Assembly (NCBI RefSeq): GCF_017104565.1
Contig: NZ_JAAGPD010000042.1
Location: forward strand, 1 to 64,000
DNA length: 64,000 bases
Direction of reading: 5' to 3'
From: Paraburkholderia sp. Tr-20389
GTDB taxonomy: Bacteria > Pseudomonadota > Gammaproteobacteria > Burkholderiales > Burkholderiaceae
Shown: piece by piece, positions 17,009 to 27,019 of the stretch
Numbering within the stretch: the stretch's first letter is position 1
Layout: the number at the start of each line of letters is the position of its first letter
Notes under the pieces: model-generated
Databases searched by the model: none
Told to the model about the DNA's origin: nothing
What the model saw: the letters and a program-made list of their open reading frames with translations, nothing else
Program-made: the position numbers and the translations under genes

Positions 17009-18187
17009 ATGGCGATGCCCACTATCCGGCACGTGCGTGCCTTCGTCGTCCGCGGCGGCGGCGCGGACTATCACGATCAGGCCGACGGACACTGGATCGA
17101 CGATCACATCTCGACGCCGATGGCGCGTTACCCCGAATACCGGCAAAGCCGGCAGTCGTTCGGCATCAACGTGCTGGGCACGCTGGTCGTCGAAATCGAG
17201 GCGAGCGACGGCACGGTCGGCTTCGCGGTGACGACGGGCGGCGAGATCGGCGCGTTCATCGTCGAGAAGCATCTGGCGCGCTTCCTCGAAGGGCAGCGCG
17301 TGACGGACATCGAGAAGATGTGGGATCAGATGTACTTCGCGACGCTGTATTACGGGCGCAAAGGTGTCGTGCTGAATACGATTTCAGGCGTCGATCTCGC
17401 GCTGTGGGATCTGCTCGCGAAAGTGCGCAAGGAGCCCGTGTATCAACTATTGGGAGGGCCGGTGCGCGACGAACTGCAGTTCTACGCGACGGGTGCGCGG
17501 CCCGATCTGGCGAAGCAGATGGGTTTTATCGGCGGCAAGCTGCCGTTGCAGCACAATCCGGCCGAAGGCGAAGAGGGCTTGCGCAAGAACATCGACAAGC
17601 TGGCCGAAATGCGCAACCGCGTCGGCGACGATTTCTGGCTGATGTACGACTGCTGGATGAGTCTCGACGTGACATATGCGACGAAGCTTGCGAAGGCGGC
17701 GCACGAGTATGGGCTGAAGTGGATCGAAGAAGCCTTGCCGCCCGACGACTACTGGGGTTACGCCGAACTGCGCCGCAATGTGCCGCGCGGCATGATGGTG
17801 TCGACGGGCGAGCACGAGGCGACGCGCTGGGGTTTCCGGATGCTGCTCGAAATGGGTTGCTGCGATCTGATCCAGCCTGATGTGGGCTGGTGCGGCGGCA
17901 TCACGGAGCTGGTCAAGATTTCCGCGCTCGCCGATGCGCATAACGTGCTGGTCGTGCCGCACGGGTCGTCGGTGTACAGCTATCACTTCGTCGTCACGCG
18001 CCACAACTCGCCGTTCGCCGAGTTTCTGATGATGGCGCCGAAGGCCGATCAGGTCGTGCCGATGTTCACGCCGCTGCTGCTCGACGAGCCGGTGCCCGTC
18101 AATGGGCGCATGAAGGTGCCCGACACGCCGGGCTTCGGCGTGCGGCTCAATCCCGAGTGCAAGCTCGAACGGCCTTATCAGCATTGA
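17009..18187 (+). CDS. rhmD: L-rhamnonate dehydratase
   Basis: A 392-residue enolase-superfamily enzyme that dehydrates L-rhamnonate to 2-keto-3-deoxy-L-rhamnonate. The similarity to the E. coli enzyme is clear along the whole length: [57 protein letters not shown], the metal ligands in [25 protein letters not shown] and [20 protein letters not shown], and the catalytic His in [14 protein letters not shown]. This identification anchors the whole locus as L-rhamnose catabolism. It lies 40 bases after the MFS gene and 14 bases before the next dehydrogenase start. Confidence 0.93.
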   Translation: MAMPTIRHVRAFVVRGGGADYHDQADGHWIDDHISTPMARYPEYRQSRQSFGINVLGTLVVEIEASDGTVGFAVTTGGEIGAFIVEKHLARFLEGQRVTDIEKMWDQMYFATLYYGRKGVVLNTISGVDLALWDLLAKVRKEPVYQLLGGPVRDELQFYATGARPDLAKQMGFIGGKLPLQHNPAEGEEGLRKNIDKLAEMRNRVGDDFWLMYDCWMSLDVTYATKLAKAAHEYGLKWIEEALPPDDYWGYAELRRNVPRGMMVSTGEHEATRWGFRMLLEMGCCDLIQPDVGWCGGITELVKISALADAHNVLVVPHGSSVYSYHFVVTRHNSPFAEFLMMAPKADQVVPMFTPLLLDEPVPVNGRMKVPDTPGFGVRLNPECKLERPYQH

Positions 18188-18201
18188 ACCAGGAGACGTC
18201 T

Positions 18202-18984
18202 GTGCTGCTGAAAGACAAGTCGGTGATCGTGACGGGCGGCTCGCGCGGCATTGGCCGCGCGATCGCAGTGGCGTGTGCGCGGGAAGGCGCGGATGTCGCC
18301 ATCAATTACTGGGGCGACAACGATGCATCCTATGACCGGCGATCGGCCGTCGAGGAGGTCGTTAGCGAGATCGAGGGGTTGGGGCGGCGGGTGATCGCCG
18401 TCGAGGGCAATGTCGCTTTGAGGGCAACGGGCGTTGAGCTTGTGGCGCGGACAGTCGATGCCTTTGGTAAGGTCGATGTGCTGGCCAGCAATGCGGGCAT
18501 TTGTCCGTTTCATGCGTTTCTGGATATGCCTGCCGAGGTGCTCGAAACCACCGTTGCCGTCAATCTTAACGGCGCATTTTTTGTTACGCAGGCTGCGGCA
18601 CAGCAGATGAAGGTGCAGGGCACGGGTGGGGCGATCGTTGCGACGAGTTCGATTAGTGCGTTGGTCGGCGGCGGCATGCAGACGCATTACACGCCGACCA
18701 AGGCTGGTGTGCATTCTCTGATGCAGTCATGTGCTGTTGCGCTGGGGCCCTATGGGATCCGGTGTAACTCTGTCATGCCCGGCACGATTGCCACCGATCT
18801 CAATGCCGAGGACCTTGCCGATGAAGGCAAGAAGGCTTACTTCGAGAAGCGGATTCCTCTCGGAAGGTTGGGGCGACCTGATGATGTCGCCGAGTGTGTG
18901 GTGTTTTTGGCCTCCGACCGGGCCAGGTATGTTACCGGTGCTGCTTTGCTTGTTGATGGTGGGTTGTTTGTGAATTTGCAGTAG
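18202..18984 (+). CDS. SDR dehydrogenase, likely L-rhamnose 1-dehydrogenase
   Basis: A 260-residue SDR starting at GTG 18202 (AGGAGA upstream). Motifs: VTGGSRGIGRAIAVAC, NYWGDNDASYDRRSAVEEVV (a loop typical of sugar dehydrogenases), SNAGICPF, catalytic Tyr in THYTPTKAGVHSLMQ and the C-terminal YVTGAALLVDGGLFVNLQ. It would oxidise L-rhamnose to the lactone using NAD(P), the first step before lactonase and dehydratase. It ends directly at the edge of the large palindrome. Confidence 0.75.
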   Translation: MLLKDKSVIVTGGSRGIGRAIAVACAREGADVAINYWGDNDASYDRRSAVEEVVSEIEGLGRRVIAVEGNVALRATGVELVARTVDAFGKVDVLASNAGICPFHAFLDMPAEVLETTVAVNLNGAFFVTQAAAQQMKVQGTGGAIVATSSISALVGGGMQTHYTPTKAGVHSLMQSCAVALGPYGIRCNSVMPGTIATDLNAEDLADEGKKAYFEKRIPLGRLGRPDDVAECVVFLASDRARYVTGAALLVDGGLFVNLQ

Positions 18985-19104
18985 TCTTTTTTGTCTGCGA
19001 CGCAGTCGCCATTCTGGTTTTTTTTTGCTGGCGAGCGCCTTAATTGCGGTGGCATCCGCGATTTCGTAGTGGTTCTTCATGCGTTGCCCCTGTGCGGGGC
19101 GGCA

Positions 19105-19138
19105 CCTACTTTTCTTTGCAGCGGCAAAGAAAAGTAGG
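19105..19138. terminator. 15-bp perfect hairpin in left arm of palindrome 1
   Basis: CCTACTTTTCTTTGC (19105-19119) pairs perfectly with GCAAAGAAAAGTAGG (19124-19138) around a 4-base loop. A GCCCC-tgtgc-GGGGC hairpin precedes it at 19086-19100. It would fold stably in either transcript; termination is inferred from position after the SDR gene. Confidence 0.5.
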
Positions 19139-19609
19139 CAAAAGAAAGCCGCTCACACCGCTAGCCCGTGTTCTTGCCTGCGGGCCCCCAGCCGGTCCCG
19201 CACTCCACACGGCAACACTTTGTTTTGCGCGCGTTGCCAGCGCCTCGAACAGGCGCATCACCCACTCCAATCACCCGCAGGCAGCCAGCGGCAGCGCCCC
19301 GTCCGCGCCGCCCAGGTGGCAAACTGTGTGTAGCTTGTCGCGCCGTCTGCGTTGGCGATACTACGACACCGATCCGCTTTTCAGTCCGGAGTGGTGCACT
19401 TCGATCGCGACGGCCTACACACAGTTTGCCACCTGGGCGGCCGCGAACGTCTGGTAACGCGGCCCGTGACGCGAGAGTGTGAAGCGGGTGATGCGTGAGT
19501 TAGCACGCTGGCAACGCGCGCAAACGGACGCGTTGCCGCGTGAAGCGTAAGAACTGTCGGGGGCCCGCAGGCAAAAACAAGGACTGGCGGTGTTAGCCCG
19601 CTTTCTTTG

Positions 19610-19660
19610 CTTACTTTCTTTGCGGCGGCAAAGAAAGTAAGTGCCGCCCCGCACAGGGGC
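19610..19660. terminator. Mirror hairpins in right arm of palindrome 1
   Basis: CTTACTTTCTTTGC (19610-19623) pairs with GCAAAGAAAGTAAG (19628-19641), and GCCCC pairs with GGGGC at 19646-19660. These mirror the left-arm hairpins and lie downstream of the LysR gene on the minus strand. Confidence 0.5.
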
Positions 19661-19760
19661 AACGCATGAAGAACCACTACGAAATCGCGGATGCCAGCGA
19701 AAAAAAAAGCACTCGCCAGCAAAAAACCCAGAATGGCGACTGCGTCGCAGACAGAAAAGC

Positions 19761-20726
19761 CTACTGCACAGCTAGCGGTTCATCTTTAGAAAGCCTCGCA
19801 GAGTGCACCCTCAGCAACTCAACAAACCGCTGCGCAGGCTCAGCAAGAGCCTCATCCTTCCTTGTGAGGATGCCAAACCCGGCAAGGCTCTTGCCGATCT
19901 CAACCGGCAGCGCAACAAGCAGCTTGCCACGCACGTGATCCCTGACGACGGACTCGGGCAACATGGCGACTGCGTCATAATTTTCCAGCAACTGCAGGGT
20001 AGCGAATATCGAAGCACATTCAGTGAGATTGGCCGGCGTGCCAAGCCCGGCCCGAGCGAGTTCTTCTTCGAACAGAACCCGAGCCGGACTCGAAATAGGC
20101 TGAGCAACCCAGGGCCATTCCATCAGCTCGCGCAGCGAAATAGAAGACCGCCTCGCGAGAGGATGCACGGACCGAACCACGAGCGTCAGCGTCTCCCTGG
20201 CCAGCGGCTCAAAACTGAAATCATTATGCTGCAGCGGATCCGTCAAACGACCCAGCGCAAGATCAACCTCGCGGCGGTGCAGCAATTGCACCACCTGATC
20301 GCTGGTCTCGCCGAGAATGCATACATGCAGCAGCGGCCGCTCGGTCTTGAGCGCAGCGACAGCCATCGCCAGCAGATCGGGCGCGGCGCCCATGATCGCG
20401 CCAACCGTCAATTGCCCGTGGCCGCCCTTGCGCTTCGCATCGAGATCCTCGGCGAAACGAGTCAGCTCCGCCAACGCGCGCCGCGCATAGGCCAAGGTAA
20501 CCACACCCAGCGGCGTCGGCTGCATCCCGCGCGCATTGCGCTCGAATAGCAGAAAGCCGAGCGCTTCTTCGATGTCGCCGAGCATGCGGCTCGCGCTCGG
20601 CTGCGCAACGTTGATGGCATCGGCAGCCTGATGGACGTTGCGGGCGTCGTCGAGCGCGACGAGCAAGGCTAGATGCTTGAACTTGAGCCGGTTGACAAGG
20701 GCGACGGTGGCGGCGTTCTGGCTCAT
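19761..20726 (-). CDS. LysR-family transcriptional regulator, likely of the rhamnose genes
   Basis: A 321-residue LysR protein from MSQNAATVALVNRLKFKHL. The winged helix-turn-helix is seen as LALLVALDDARNVHQAADAI then AQPSASRMLGDIEEALGFLL, followed by a periplasmic-binding-like effector domain (GQLTVGAIMGAAPDLL onward). It is transcribed away from the mutarotase-lactonase-ABC operon with a 160-base shared promoter region, the usual arrangement for a LysR regulator and its target. L-rhamnose or a pathway intermediate as co-inducer is inference. Confidence 0.85.
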   Translation of the reverse strand: MSQNAATVALVNRLKFKHLALLVALDDARNVHQAADAINVAQPSASRMLGDIEEALGFLLFERNARGMQPTPLGVVTLAYARRALAELTRFAEDLDAKRKGGHGQLTVGAIMGAAPDLLAMAVAALKTERPLLHVCILGETSDQVVQLLHRREVDLALGRLTDPLQHNDFSFEPLARETLTLVVRSVHPLARRSSISLRELMEWPWVAQPISSPARVLFEEELARAGLGTPANLTECASIFATLQLLENYDAVAMLPESVVRDHVRGKLLVALPVEIGKSLAGFGILTRKDEALAEPAQRFVELLRVHSARLSKDEPLAVQ

Positions 20727-20887
20727 GGAAGGTCGGCAGGTTGGGTCGGTCAGCGATTCGGTTTGGGTATCGCCCAATCCCAACAACGGATTGAGATGCT
20801 ATCGACGCCCGAATTATAGTCGCATCAAGACGCTACCTTAGAGAGCGGCAAGAACAAGTGATAGAAGACACTGGAGACAAACCCGGC

Positions 20888-21214
20888 ATGGAGACAATCG
20901 CTTTCCGGATGGTGCTGAACCCCGGCATGCGCGACGAGTACGAGCGCCGGCATCGGGAGATCTGGCCGGAACTCGTCGATGCGCTGCACAACGCCGGCGT
21001 GCGCGATTACCGGATCTTTCTCGACGACGACACGCATCATCTGTTCGCGATACTGACGCGCACGGCCGATCATTCCATGGAGCGCCTGCCCGAACTCGCC
21101 GTGATGCGCAAATGGTGGGACTACATGGCCGACATCATGCAGACGGCGCCCGACCATACGCCGCTCCAGCAAGCGCTCACGCCAGTGTTCGAACTGCAGC
21201 ATCCCTCCAACTGA
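20888..21214 (+). CDS. rhaM: L-rhamnose mutarotase
   Basis: A 108-residue dimeric alpha-beta barrel protein that interconverts the alpha and beta anomers of L-rhamnose. Family features are RMVLNPGMRDEYERRHREIW (the active-site His in RRHREIWPEL), then NAGVRDYRIFLDD and the Trp-rich VMRKWWDYMADIM. The start at ATG 20888 matches the family length; a GTG ten codons earlier is possible. First gene of the plus-strand operon that runs to 26909. Confidence 0.85.
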   Translation: METIAFRMVLNPGMRDEYERRHREIWPELVDALHNAGVRDYRIFLDDDTHHLFAILTRTADHSMERLPELAVMRKWWDYMADIMQTAPDHTPLQQALTPVFELQHPSN

Positions 21215-21260
21215 TTCGCGACGCTCGCGGCGCACGTGCGCCGGCGACGAAGGACGCGCC

Positions 21261-22154
21261 ATGAAAGTTGTCGACCCGCACATTCACCTGTGGGATCTGA
21301 AGACGCATCACTACCCGTGGCTCGCCAATCCCGGCGTGTCGTTCGTCGGCGATGCGCGCGCGTTGAAGCACGACTATCTGATCGCCGATCTGCTCAACGA
21401 TGCCGGCGAGATCGAACTGCTCAAGTGCGTGCACGTCGAGGCCAATCACGATCCGGAAGATCCCGTCGAAGAGACGCGCTGGCTGCAAGCGGTAGCCGAT
21501 GCGGCGGATTCGCGCGCGATGCCCAACGGCATCGTCGCGGCCGTCGATCTCTCGGCCGCCAACGCCGCAGACGTGCTCGAACGCCACGCCGCATTCGCCA
21601 ATACGCGCGGCGTGCGGCAGATCCTCAACGTGCACCACGACAAACTCTACGACTACGTCGGCCGTCACTTCATGCGCGAAGCGACGTGGCGCGAGAACTT
21701 CAGGCTGCTGCGCAAGCACGGCTTGTCATTCGACGCGCAGCTCTATCCGTCGCAGATGGAAGAGGCGGCCGCGCTTGCCAACGAGCATCACGACACCCAG
21801 TTCATCGTCAATCACGCGGGCATGTTCGTCGATCGCAACAGCGTCGGCGGCTATCGCGCATGGCGCGACGGCATGAAGACGCTCGCGCAGTGTCCCAACG
21901 TCGCGGTGAAGATCAGCGGACTCGCGATGTTCGATCACGCGTGGACGGTCGAAAGCCTGCGGCCCTACGTGCTCGAAACCATCGACACGTTCGGCGTGGA
22001 ACGCGCGATGTTCGCGTCGAACTTCCCCGTGGACCGGCAATTCGGCTCGTACGGAGACTTGTGGCGCGCGTATGCGGCGATCGTCGGCGCAGCGAGCGAC
22101 GCTGAAAAAGACGCGCTATTCGTGCGCAACGCCGAGCGCTTTTACCGCATCTGA
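21261..22154 (+). CDS. Amidohydrolase-family sugar lactonase (COG3618), probably L-rhamnono-lactonase
   Basis: A 297-residue TIM-barrel amidohydrolase beginning [19 protein letters not shown], the metal-binding HxH motif of this group, with further expected residues in [29 protein letters not shown] and the Asp-bearing [18 protein letters not shown]3618 proteins hydrolyse sugar lactones; next to rhaM, rhmD and rhaSTPQ the expected substrate is L-rhamnono-gamma-lactone, giving L-rhamnonate for RhmD. L-fucono-lactonases belong to the same family, so specificity rests on context. Confidence 0.8.
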   Translation: MKVVDPHIHLWDLKTHHYPWLANPGVSFVGDARALKHDYLIADLLNDAGEIELLKCVHVEANHDPEDPVEETRWLQAVADAADSRAMPNGIVAAVDLSAANAADVLERHAAFANTRGVRQILNVHHDKLYDYVGRHFMREATWRENFRLLRKHGLSFDAQLYPSQMEEAAALANEHHDTQFIVNHAGMFVDRNSVGGYRAWRDGMKTLAQCPNVAVKISGLAMFDHAWTVESLRPYVLETIDTFGVERAMFASNFPVDRQFGSYGDLWRAYAAIVGAASDAEKDALFVRNAERFYRI

Positions 22155-22219
22155 AACGCTATTCAGTCAAGCATTCGCCGAATCGCAAAACCCGCATTCG
22201 CAGCATGAAGGAGGAGAGG

Positions 22220-23755
22220 GTGCAGCAACAGCAACACACTCAGGACGTGCCGAGGCTCGAACTGCGGCACGCAAGCAAGACGTTCGGGCGCGTGCGTGCG
22301 CTGTTGGACGGCGAACTCGTGCTATGGCCCGGCGAAGTGCATGCGTTGCTCGGCGAGAACGGCGCGGGCAAATCGACGCTGGTCAAGATTCTCGCCGGCG
22401 TGCATCAGCCGGATACGGGCGAACTTCGCATCGACGGCATCGAGCGCCGCTTCGCGACGCCGGCCGAAGCACGCGATGCCGGACTCGCCGTGATCTATCA
22501 GGAACCGACGCTGTTCTTCGATCTGTCGATTGCCGAGAACATCTTCATGGGGCGGCAGCCCGTCGACCGCTTCGGCCGCATCCAGCACGATGCGATGCGC
22601 CGCGAAGTCGACGGCCTGCTCGCGTCGCTCGGCGTCGATCTGCGCGCGGACCGACTCGTGCGCGGGCTGTCGATCGCCGATCAGCAGGTGATCGAGATCG
22701 CGAAGGCGCTGTCGCTGAACGCGAACGTGCTGATCATGGACGAGCCGACGGCGGCGCTGTCGCTGCCCGAAGTGGAGCGGCTGTTCACGATCGTGCGCAA
22801 GCTGCGCGAGCGCGACGTCGCGATCCTGTTCATCACGCACCGGCTCGACGAAGTGTTCGCGTTGACGCAGCACGTCACGATCATGCGCGACGGCGCAAAG
22901 GTGTTCGACGCGCCTACCGCCGAAATGACGACGGAGTCCGTGGTCGCGAAGATGGTCGGGCGCGATCTGGAAACGTTCTATCCGAAGGCGGACGTGAAGC
23001 CCGGCGACGTGCGCCTGTCGGTGCGCAACCTGACGCGGATCGGCGTGTTCAAGGACATCTCGTTCGAGGTGCGCGCGGGCGAAATCGTCGCGCTCGCGGG
23101 TCTGGTCGGCGCGGGCCGCAGCGAAGTGGCGCGCGCGATCTTCGGCATCGATCCCATCGATTCGGGTGAAGTGCAGATCGCGGGCAAGCGGCTCGCGACA
23201 GGCAATCCCGCCGCCGCCGTGCGCGCGGGCCTCGCGCTCGTGCCGGAAGACCGCCGTCAGCAAGGCCTCGCGCTCGAACTGAGCATCGCGCGCAACGCGT
23301 CGATGACGGTGCTCGGACGACTCGTGCGCCACGGGCTGATCTCGTCGCGCAGCGAAACGCAGCTTGCGACCCGCTGGGGTACGCGGCTGCGCCTGAAGGC
23401 GAGCGATCCGTCCGCGCCTGTCGGCACGCTGTCGGGCGGCAACCAGCAGAAAGTGGTGCTCGGCAAGTGGCTCGCGACGGGTCCGAAGGTGCTCATCATC
23501 GACGAGCCGACGCGCGGCATCGACGTCGGCGCAAAAGCGGAAGTGTATGGCGCGCTGTCCGAACTCGTGCAGGAAGGCATGGCGGTGCTGATGATTTCGA
23601 GCGAACTGCCCGAAGTGCTCGGCATGGCCGACCGCGTGCTCGTGATGCACGAGGGCCGCATCAGCGCGGAGATCGCGCGCGCCGATGCAAACGAGGAGCG
23701 GATCATGAGCGCGGCACTCGGACAATCGGCGGCATTACTGGGGCGCGCAGCATGA
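22220..23755 (+). CDS. rhaT: Rhamnose-type sugar ABC transporter, double ATPase
   Basis: A 511-residue carbohydrate-uptake ATPase with two fused nucleotide-binding domains. Domain 1: Walker [10 protein letters not shown], Walker [12 protein letters not shown]. Domain 2: degenerate Walker [10 protein letters not shown], signature [15 protein letters not shown] and Walker [15 protein letters not shown]. This layout is typical of RbsA/XylG/RhaT proteins. A GTG start at 22220 is chosen because AAGGAGG lies 6-7 bases before it; an ATG at 22205 sits on top of that site. The next gene's ATG overlaps its stop. Confidence 0.85.
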   Translation: MQQQQHTQDVPRLELRHASKTFGRVRALLDGELVLWPGEVHALLGENGAGKSTLVKILAGVHQPDTGELRIDGIERRFATPAEARDAGLAVIYQEPTLFFDLSIAENIFMGRQPVDRFGRIQHDAMRREVDGLLASLGVDLRADRLVRGLSIADQQVIEIAKALSLNANVLIMDEPTAALSLPEVERLFTIVRKLRERDVAILFITHRLDEVFALTQHVTIMRDGAKVFDAPTAEMTTESVVAKMVGRDLETFYPKADVKPGDVRLSVRNLTRIGVFKDISFEVRAGEIVALAGLVGAGRSEVARAIFGIDPIDSGEVQIAGKRLATGNPAAAVRAGLALVPEDRRQQGLALELSIARNASMTVLGRLVRHGLISSRSETQLATRWGTRLRLKASDPSAPVGTLSGGNQQKVVLGKWLATGPKVLIIDEPTRGIDVGAKAEVYGALSELVQEGMAVLMISSELPEVLGMADRVLVMHEGRISAEIARADANEERIMSAALGQSAALLGRAA

Positions 23756-24813
23756 TCCGGCATTCGACTCATTCACACGCGGCGTCCATCGAACACGCGC
23801 CGCTGCAGCATGCACGCTCGGGTCCGGGCGGCATCGTCGGTACGCTGGCGAAGAGTCGCGAAACGACGCTCTTCGTCGTGCTGATCCTGCTGATACTCGG
23901 CACCTCGCTCGCGCGGCCGCAGTTCCTCAACCTGCAGAATCTGCGCGACGTGCTGCTCAACGTGTCGATCATCAGCTTGCTGACGGCGGGCATGACGGTC
24001 GTGATCCTGATGCGGCATATCGATCTGTCCGTCGGCTCGACGGTCGGCATCAGCGCGTATGCCGTCGGCAGCCTGTATGTGGCGTTTCCGCATATGCCCG
24101 TGCTGGTCGCGCTGCTCGCGGGTGTCGCGATCGGGCTGGTGGCGGGCGGCATCAATGCGTTGCTGATTGCCGTGGGGCGCGTGCCGTCGCTGGTCGCGAC
24201 GCTGTCGACGCTCTACATTTTCCGCGGCGCGGATTACGCGTGGGTGCACGGCGGCCAGATCAATGCGACCAGTTTGCCCGAAGCCTACTCGCGGCTCGCG
24301 ACGGGCACGCTGCTCGGCATACCGACGCTCGCGTTGATTGCCGCTGTCGTGCTGTTCGCGTTGTCGTTCTATCTGAAGCACTTCCGCGCGGGCCGCGAGC
24401 ATTACGCGATCGGTTCGAACCCGGAAGCCGCGCGGCTCGCGGGCGTCAATGTCGAGCGCCGCGTGATGTCGGGCTTTCTGCTGTCGGGCGCGATTGCGGG
24501 CTTCGCAGGCGCGCTGTGGCTCGCGCGCTTCGGCACGGTCGACGCCAGCACCGCGAAGGGCATCGAGCTGCAGGTGGTCGCGGCTGCCGTGGTCGGCAGT
24601 GTGGCGATCACGGGCGGCGTCGGCACGATACTCGGCGCAACGCTCGGCGCGCTCGTGCTCGGCGTGATCAGCATCGCGCTCGTCGTGCTGCACGTGTCGC
24701 CGTTCTGGGAGCAGGCGATCGAAGGTGCGCTGATCGTCGCGGCCATCGCCGCCGATACGCTGCTCGCCCGCTCCGTCGCCAAACGCATGATGAGGAAACG
24801 CGATCATGGCTAA
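23752..24813 (+). CDS. rhaP: Sugar ABC transporter permease
   Basis: A 353-residue membrane permease of the ribose/rhamnose type, overlapping the ATPase stop by four bases (ATGA). About eight to ten membrane helices are visible, with the family block [20 protein letters not shown], the coupling region [20 protein letters not shown] and [20 protein letters not shown]. The first 35 residues are His-rich and polar. It pairs with the next permease. Confidence 0.85.
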   Translation: MIRHSTHSHAASIEHAPLQHARSGPGGIVGTLAKSRETTLFVVLILLILGTSLARPQFLNLQNLRDVLLNVSIISLLTAGMTVVILMRHIDLSVGSTVGISAYAVGSLYVAFPHMPVLVALLAGVAIGLVAGGINALLIAVGRVPSLVATLSTLYIFRGADYAWVHGGQINATSLPEAYSRLATGTLLGIPTLALIAAVVLFALSFYLKHFRAGREHYAIGSNPEAARLAGVNVERRVMSGFLLSGAIAGFAGALWLARFGTVDASTAKGIELQVVAAAVVGSVAITGGVGTILGATLGALVLGVISIALVVLHVSPFWEQAIEGALIVAAIAADTLLARSVAKRMMRKRDHG

Positions 24814-25834
24814 ACCCGATTCCGCGCTGCTCACCCGCAAACGCGAAACGCCGCTGCGCTGGGAGACCTTGCTGGTCGTCGTGCTGGTTGCATCGCTCGG
24901 TCTGGGACGCGTGCTGTCGCCCGTGTTCCTGACGGGCGCGAATCTCAGCAACGTACTCGCCGATCTGACCGAGATCGCATTGATGGCATTGCCGATGACG
25001 CTCGTCATCGTCGCGGCGGAGATCGATCTGTCCGTGGCATCGGTGCTCGGCGCGTCGAGCGCGCTGATGGGCGTGCTGTGGCACATGGGCCTGCCGATGC
25101 CCGTCGTGATCGCGCTCGTGCTGGTATTCGGCATGATCGCGGGTCTGCTGAACGGACTCGTGATCGTGAAGCTGAACCTGCCTTCGCTCGCGGTGACGAT
25201 CGGCACGCTCGCGCTGTTTCGCGGACTCGCGTATGTGCTGCTCGGCGATCAGGCCGTCGCCGATTTCCCGGCAAGCTATACGGCGTTCGGCATGGACACG
25301 CTGTTCGGCACGTTCATTCCGCTGCCGTTCGTGATCGTCATCGTGTGCGCGGTGCTGTTCACCGTGCTGTTGCAGGCAACAGCGTTCGGCCGCAGCCTTT
25401 ATGCGATCGGTGCGAACTCGACGGCGGCCGCGTTCTCGGGCATCGAGGTCGCGAAGGTACGGCTGCGATTGTTCGTGTTGTCGGGTTTGATGAGCGCGCT
25501 CGCGGGCATCGTCTACACCTTGCGCTTCACCAGCGCGCGCGGCGACAACGGCGAGGGCTTCGAACTGTCGGTGATCGCGGCCGTGCTGTTCGGCGGCGTG
25601 AGTATCTTCGGCGGACGCGGGTCGATGGTCGGCGTGCTGCTGTCGCTGCTGATCATCGGTGTATTGAAGAACGCGCTGACACTCGACGACGTATCGAGCG
25701 AAACACTGACCATCGTCACGGGCGCACTGCTGCTCGCATCGGTGCTGATCCCGAATCTGGTCGCGCGCTGGCGCGCGATGCGCGACCGCAAGCTGATCGC
25801 CGCCCAGACGTTGACGAAGCCGACTGCATCGTGA
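24806..25834 (+). CDS. rhaQ: Sugar ABC transporter permease
   Basis: A 342-residue second permease of the same system, overlapping its partner by 8 bases. It repeats the family blocks EIDLSVASVLGASSALMG, YAIGANSTAAAFSGIEVAKV and VIAAVLFGGVSIFGGRGS. Two non-identical permeases with one double ATPase is the arrangement of the rhizobial RhaSTPQ rhamnose importer. Confidence 0.85.
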   Translation: MAKPDSALLTRKRETPLRWETLLVVVLVASLGLGRVLSPVFLTGANLSNVLADLTEIALMALPMTLVIVAAEIDLSVASVLGASSALMGVLWHMGLPMPVVIALVLVFGMIAGLLNGLVIVKLNLPSLAVTIGTLALFRGLAYVLLGDQAVADFPASYTAFGMDTLFGTFIPLPFVIVIVCAVLFTVLLQATAFGRSLYAIGANSTAAAFSGIEVAKVRLRLFVLSGLMSALAGIVYTLRFTSARGDNGEGFELSVIAAVLFGGVSIFGGRGSMVGVLLSLLIIGVLKNALTLDDVSSETLTIVTGALLLASVLIPNLVARWRAMRDRKLIAAQTLTKPTAS

Positions 25835-25901
25835 CATCACGCGTCATGCCGTGCAAACCCACCGGACACCAAAAGTCCGAACCACCACCAGGAGACAAGA
25901 G

Positions 25902-26909
25902 ATGAACAAACCACTGCGTCACGCAGGAGCGATGATGCTCTGCGCGGCCATGCTCGGCGTCAGCGTCGCGGCGGCCGCAGCCGGCATCAAGCCCGACCTG
26001 AAGATCGCCTTCGTGCCGAAGCAGATCAACAACCCGTACGAAGTGATCGCCGACGACGGCGGGATGGCCGCGATCAAGGAGTTCAAGGGTCAAGGCAAGG
26101 TGGTGGGACCGTCGGATGCCGGCGCGTCGTCGCAAGTGTCGTACATCAACACGCTGACGACGCAGCGTCAGGACGCGATCGTGATCGCCGCCAACGATGC
26201 GAACGCGCTCGTGCCGTATCTTAAGAAGGCGATGTCGCAAGGCATCAAGGTCGTGACGTTCGACTCCGACACCGCGCCCGATGGCCGCCAGCTGTTCGTG
26301 AATCAGGCGAACGCCGAGAGCATCGGACGGGGGCAGATCCAGCTCGTGTCGAAGCTGATGGGTGGCGAAGGCGAGTTCGCGATTCTGTCCGCGACACCGA
26401 ACGCGACCAACCAGAACACGTGGATCAAGTGGATGCAGGAGGAACTGAAAAAGCCTGAGTACTCGAAGATGAAGCTCGTGAAGATCGCGTACGGCAACGA
26501 CGACGATCAGAAGTCGTTCGTCGAAACGCAGGGTCTGTTGCAGGCATACCCGAACCTGAAGGCGATCGTCGCGCCCACGTCGGTCGGGATCGCCGCCGCT
26601 GCACGCTATATCTCGACGTCGTCGAGCAAGGGCAAGGTTGCGGTGACGGGTCTCGGCACGCCGAACCAGATGCGCGCGTTCGTCAAGAACGGTACCGTGA
26701 AGGCGTTCCAGTTGTGGGATCCGGGCCAGTTGGGCTATCTCGCGGCTTACGCGGCGGCTAGCCTGGCGTCGGGCGCGATCACGGGCAAGGAAGGCGAATC
26801 GTTCGATGCAGGCAAGCTCGGCAAGCGCACGATCGGCGCGCAAGGCGAGATCATCCTCGGACCGCCCACGACCTTCGACGCAAGCAATATCGACAACTTC
26901 AACTTCTGA
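25902..26909 (+). CDS. rhaS: Periplasmic sugar-binding protein of the rhamnose ABC transporter
   Basis: A 335-residue binding protein with a signal peptide (AMMLCAAMLGVSVAAAAA, cleavage near residue 28). The mature protein begins KPDLKIAFVPKQINNPYEVI, typical of ribose/rhamnose-class binding proteins, with TLTTQRQDAIVIAANDANAL and a hinge region near VVTFDSDTAPDGRQLF. Start ATG 25902 has AGGAGA upstream. Last gene of the operon; a strong terminator follows. Confidence 0.85.
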   Translation: MNKPLRHAGAMMLCAAMLGVSVAAAAAGIKPDLKIAFVPKQINNPYEVIADDGGMAAIKEFKGQGKVVGPSDAGASSQVSYINTLTTQRQDAIVIAANDANALVPYLKKAMSQGIKVVTFDSDTAPDGRQLFVNQANAESIGRGQIQLVSKLMGGEGEFAILSATPNATNQNTWIKWMQEELKKPEYSKMKLVKIAYGNDDDQKSFVETQGLLQAYPNLKAIVAPTSVGIAAAARYISTSSSKGKVAVTGLGTPNQMRAFVKNGTVKAFQLWDPGQLGYLAAYAAASLASGAITGKEGESFDAGKLGKRTIGAQGEIILGPPTTFDASNIDNFNF

Positions 26910-26932
26910 CGCCACCCGCTGGCGGGATGCGC

Positions 26933-26975
26933 AAAAGGGCTGCTCGCGTGTTGCGAGCGGCCCTTTTCATTTTTT
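26933..26975 (+). terminator. Intrinsic terminator of the rhamnose operon
   Basis: AAAAGGGCTGCTCGC (26933-26947) pairs with GCGAGCGGCCCTTTT (26953-26967) with one wobble, followed by CATTTTTTC. The A-rich opposite end would help termination of the convergent response-regulator gene as well. Confidence 0.85.
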
Positions 26976-27019
26976 CATGCGCCGATGCGGCTGCAACGGC
27001 GCGCTTCAATCGCGTGAGA

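Larger units (their letters stand above)
18985..19760. repeat. Large nested palindrome (copy 1) filling a convergent intergenic gap
   Basis: The whole 776 bases between two convergent genes form an imperfect palindrome centred near 19375. Outer arms: GTCTGCGACGCAGTCGCC near 18993 is mirrored by GGCGACTGCGTCGCAGAC ending near 19753. Middle arms carry GCCCC-GGGGC stems and long hairpins. Inner arms are a perfect 26-base inverted repeat (19308-19333 against 19415-19440, containing CAGGTGGCAAACTGTGTG). A related copy lies at 42797-43708. Frames annotated across it would be spurious. Likely a dispersed Burkholderiales intergenic repeat, possibly ending transcription from both sides. Confidence 0.85.

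Noticed and set aside
19044-19457. 137-codon frame inside the large palindrome
   Set aside because: It crosses the inverted arms and hairpins, has no ribosome site, and its sequence mirrors other frames created by the repeat; spurious.
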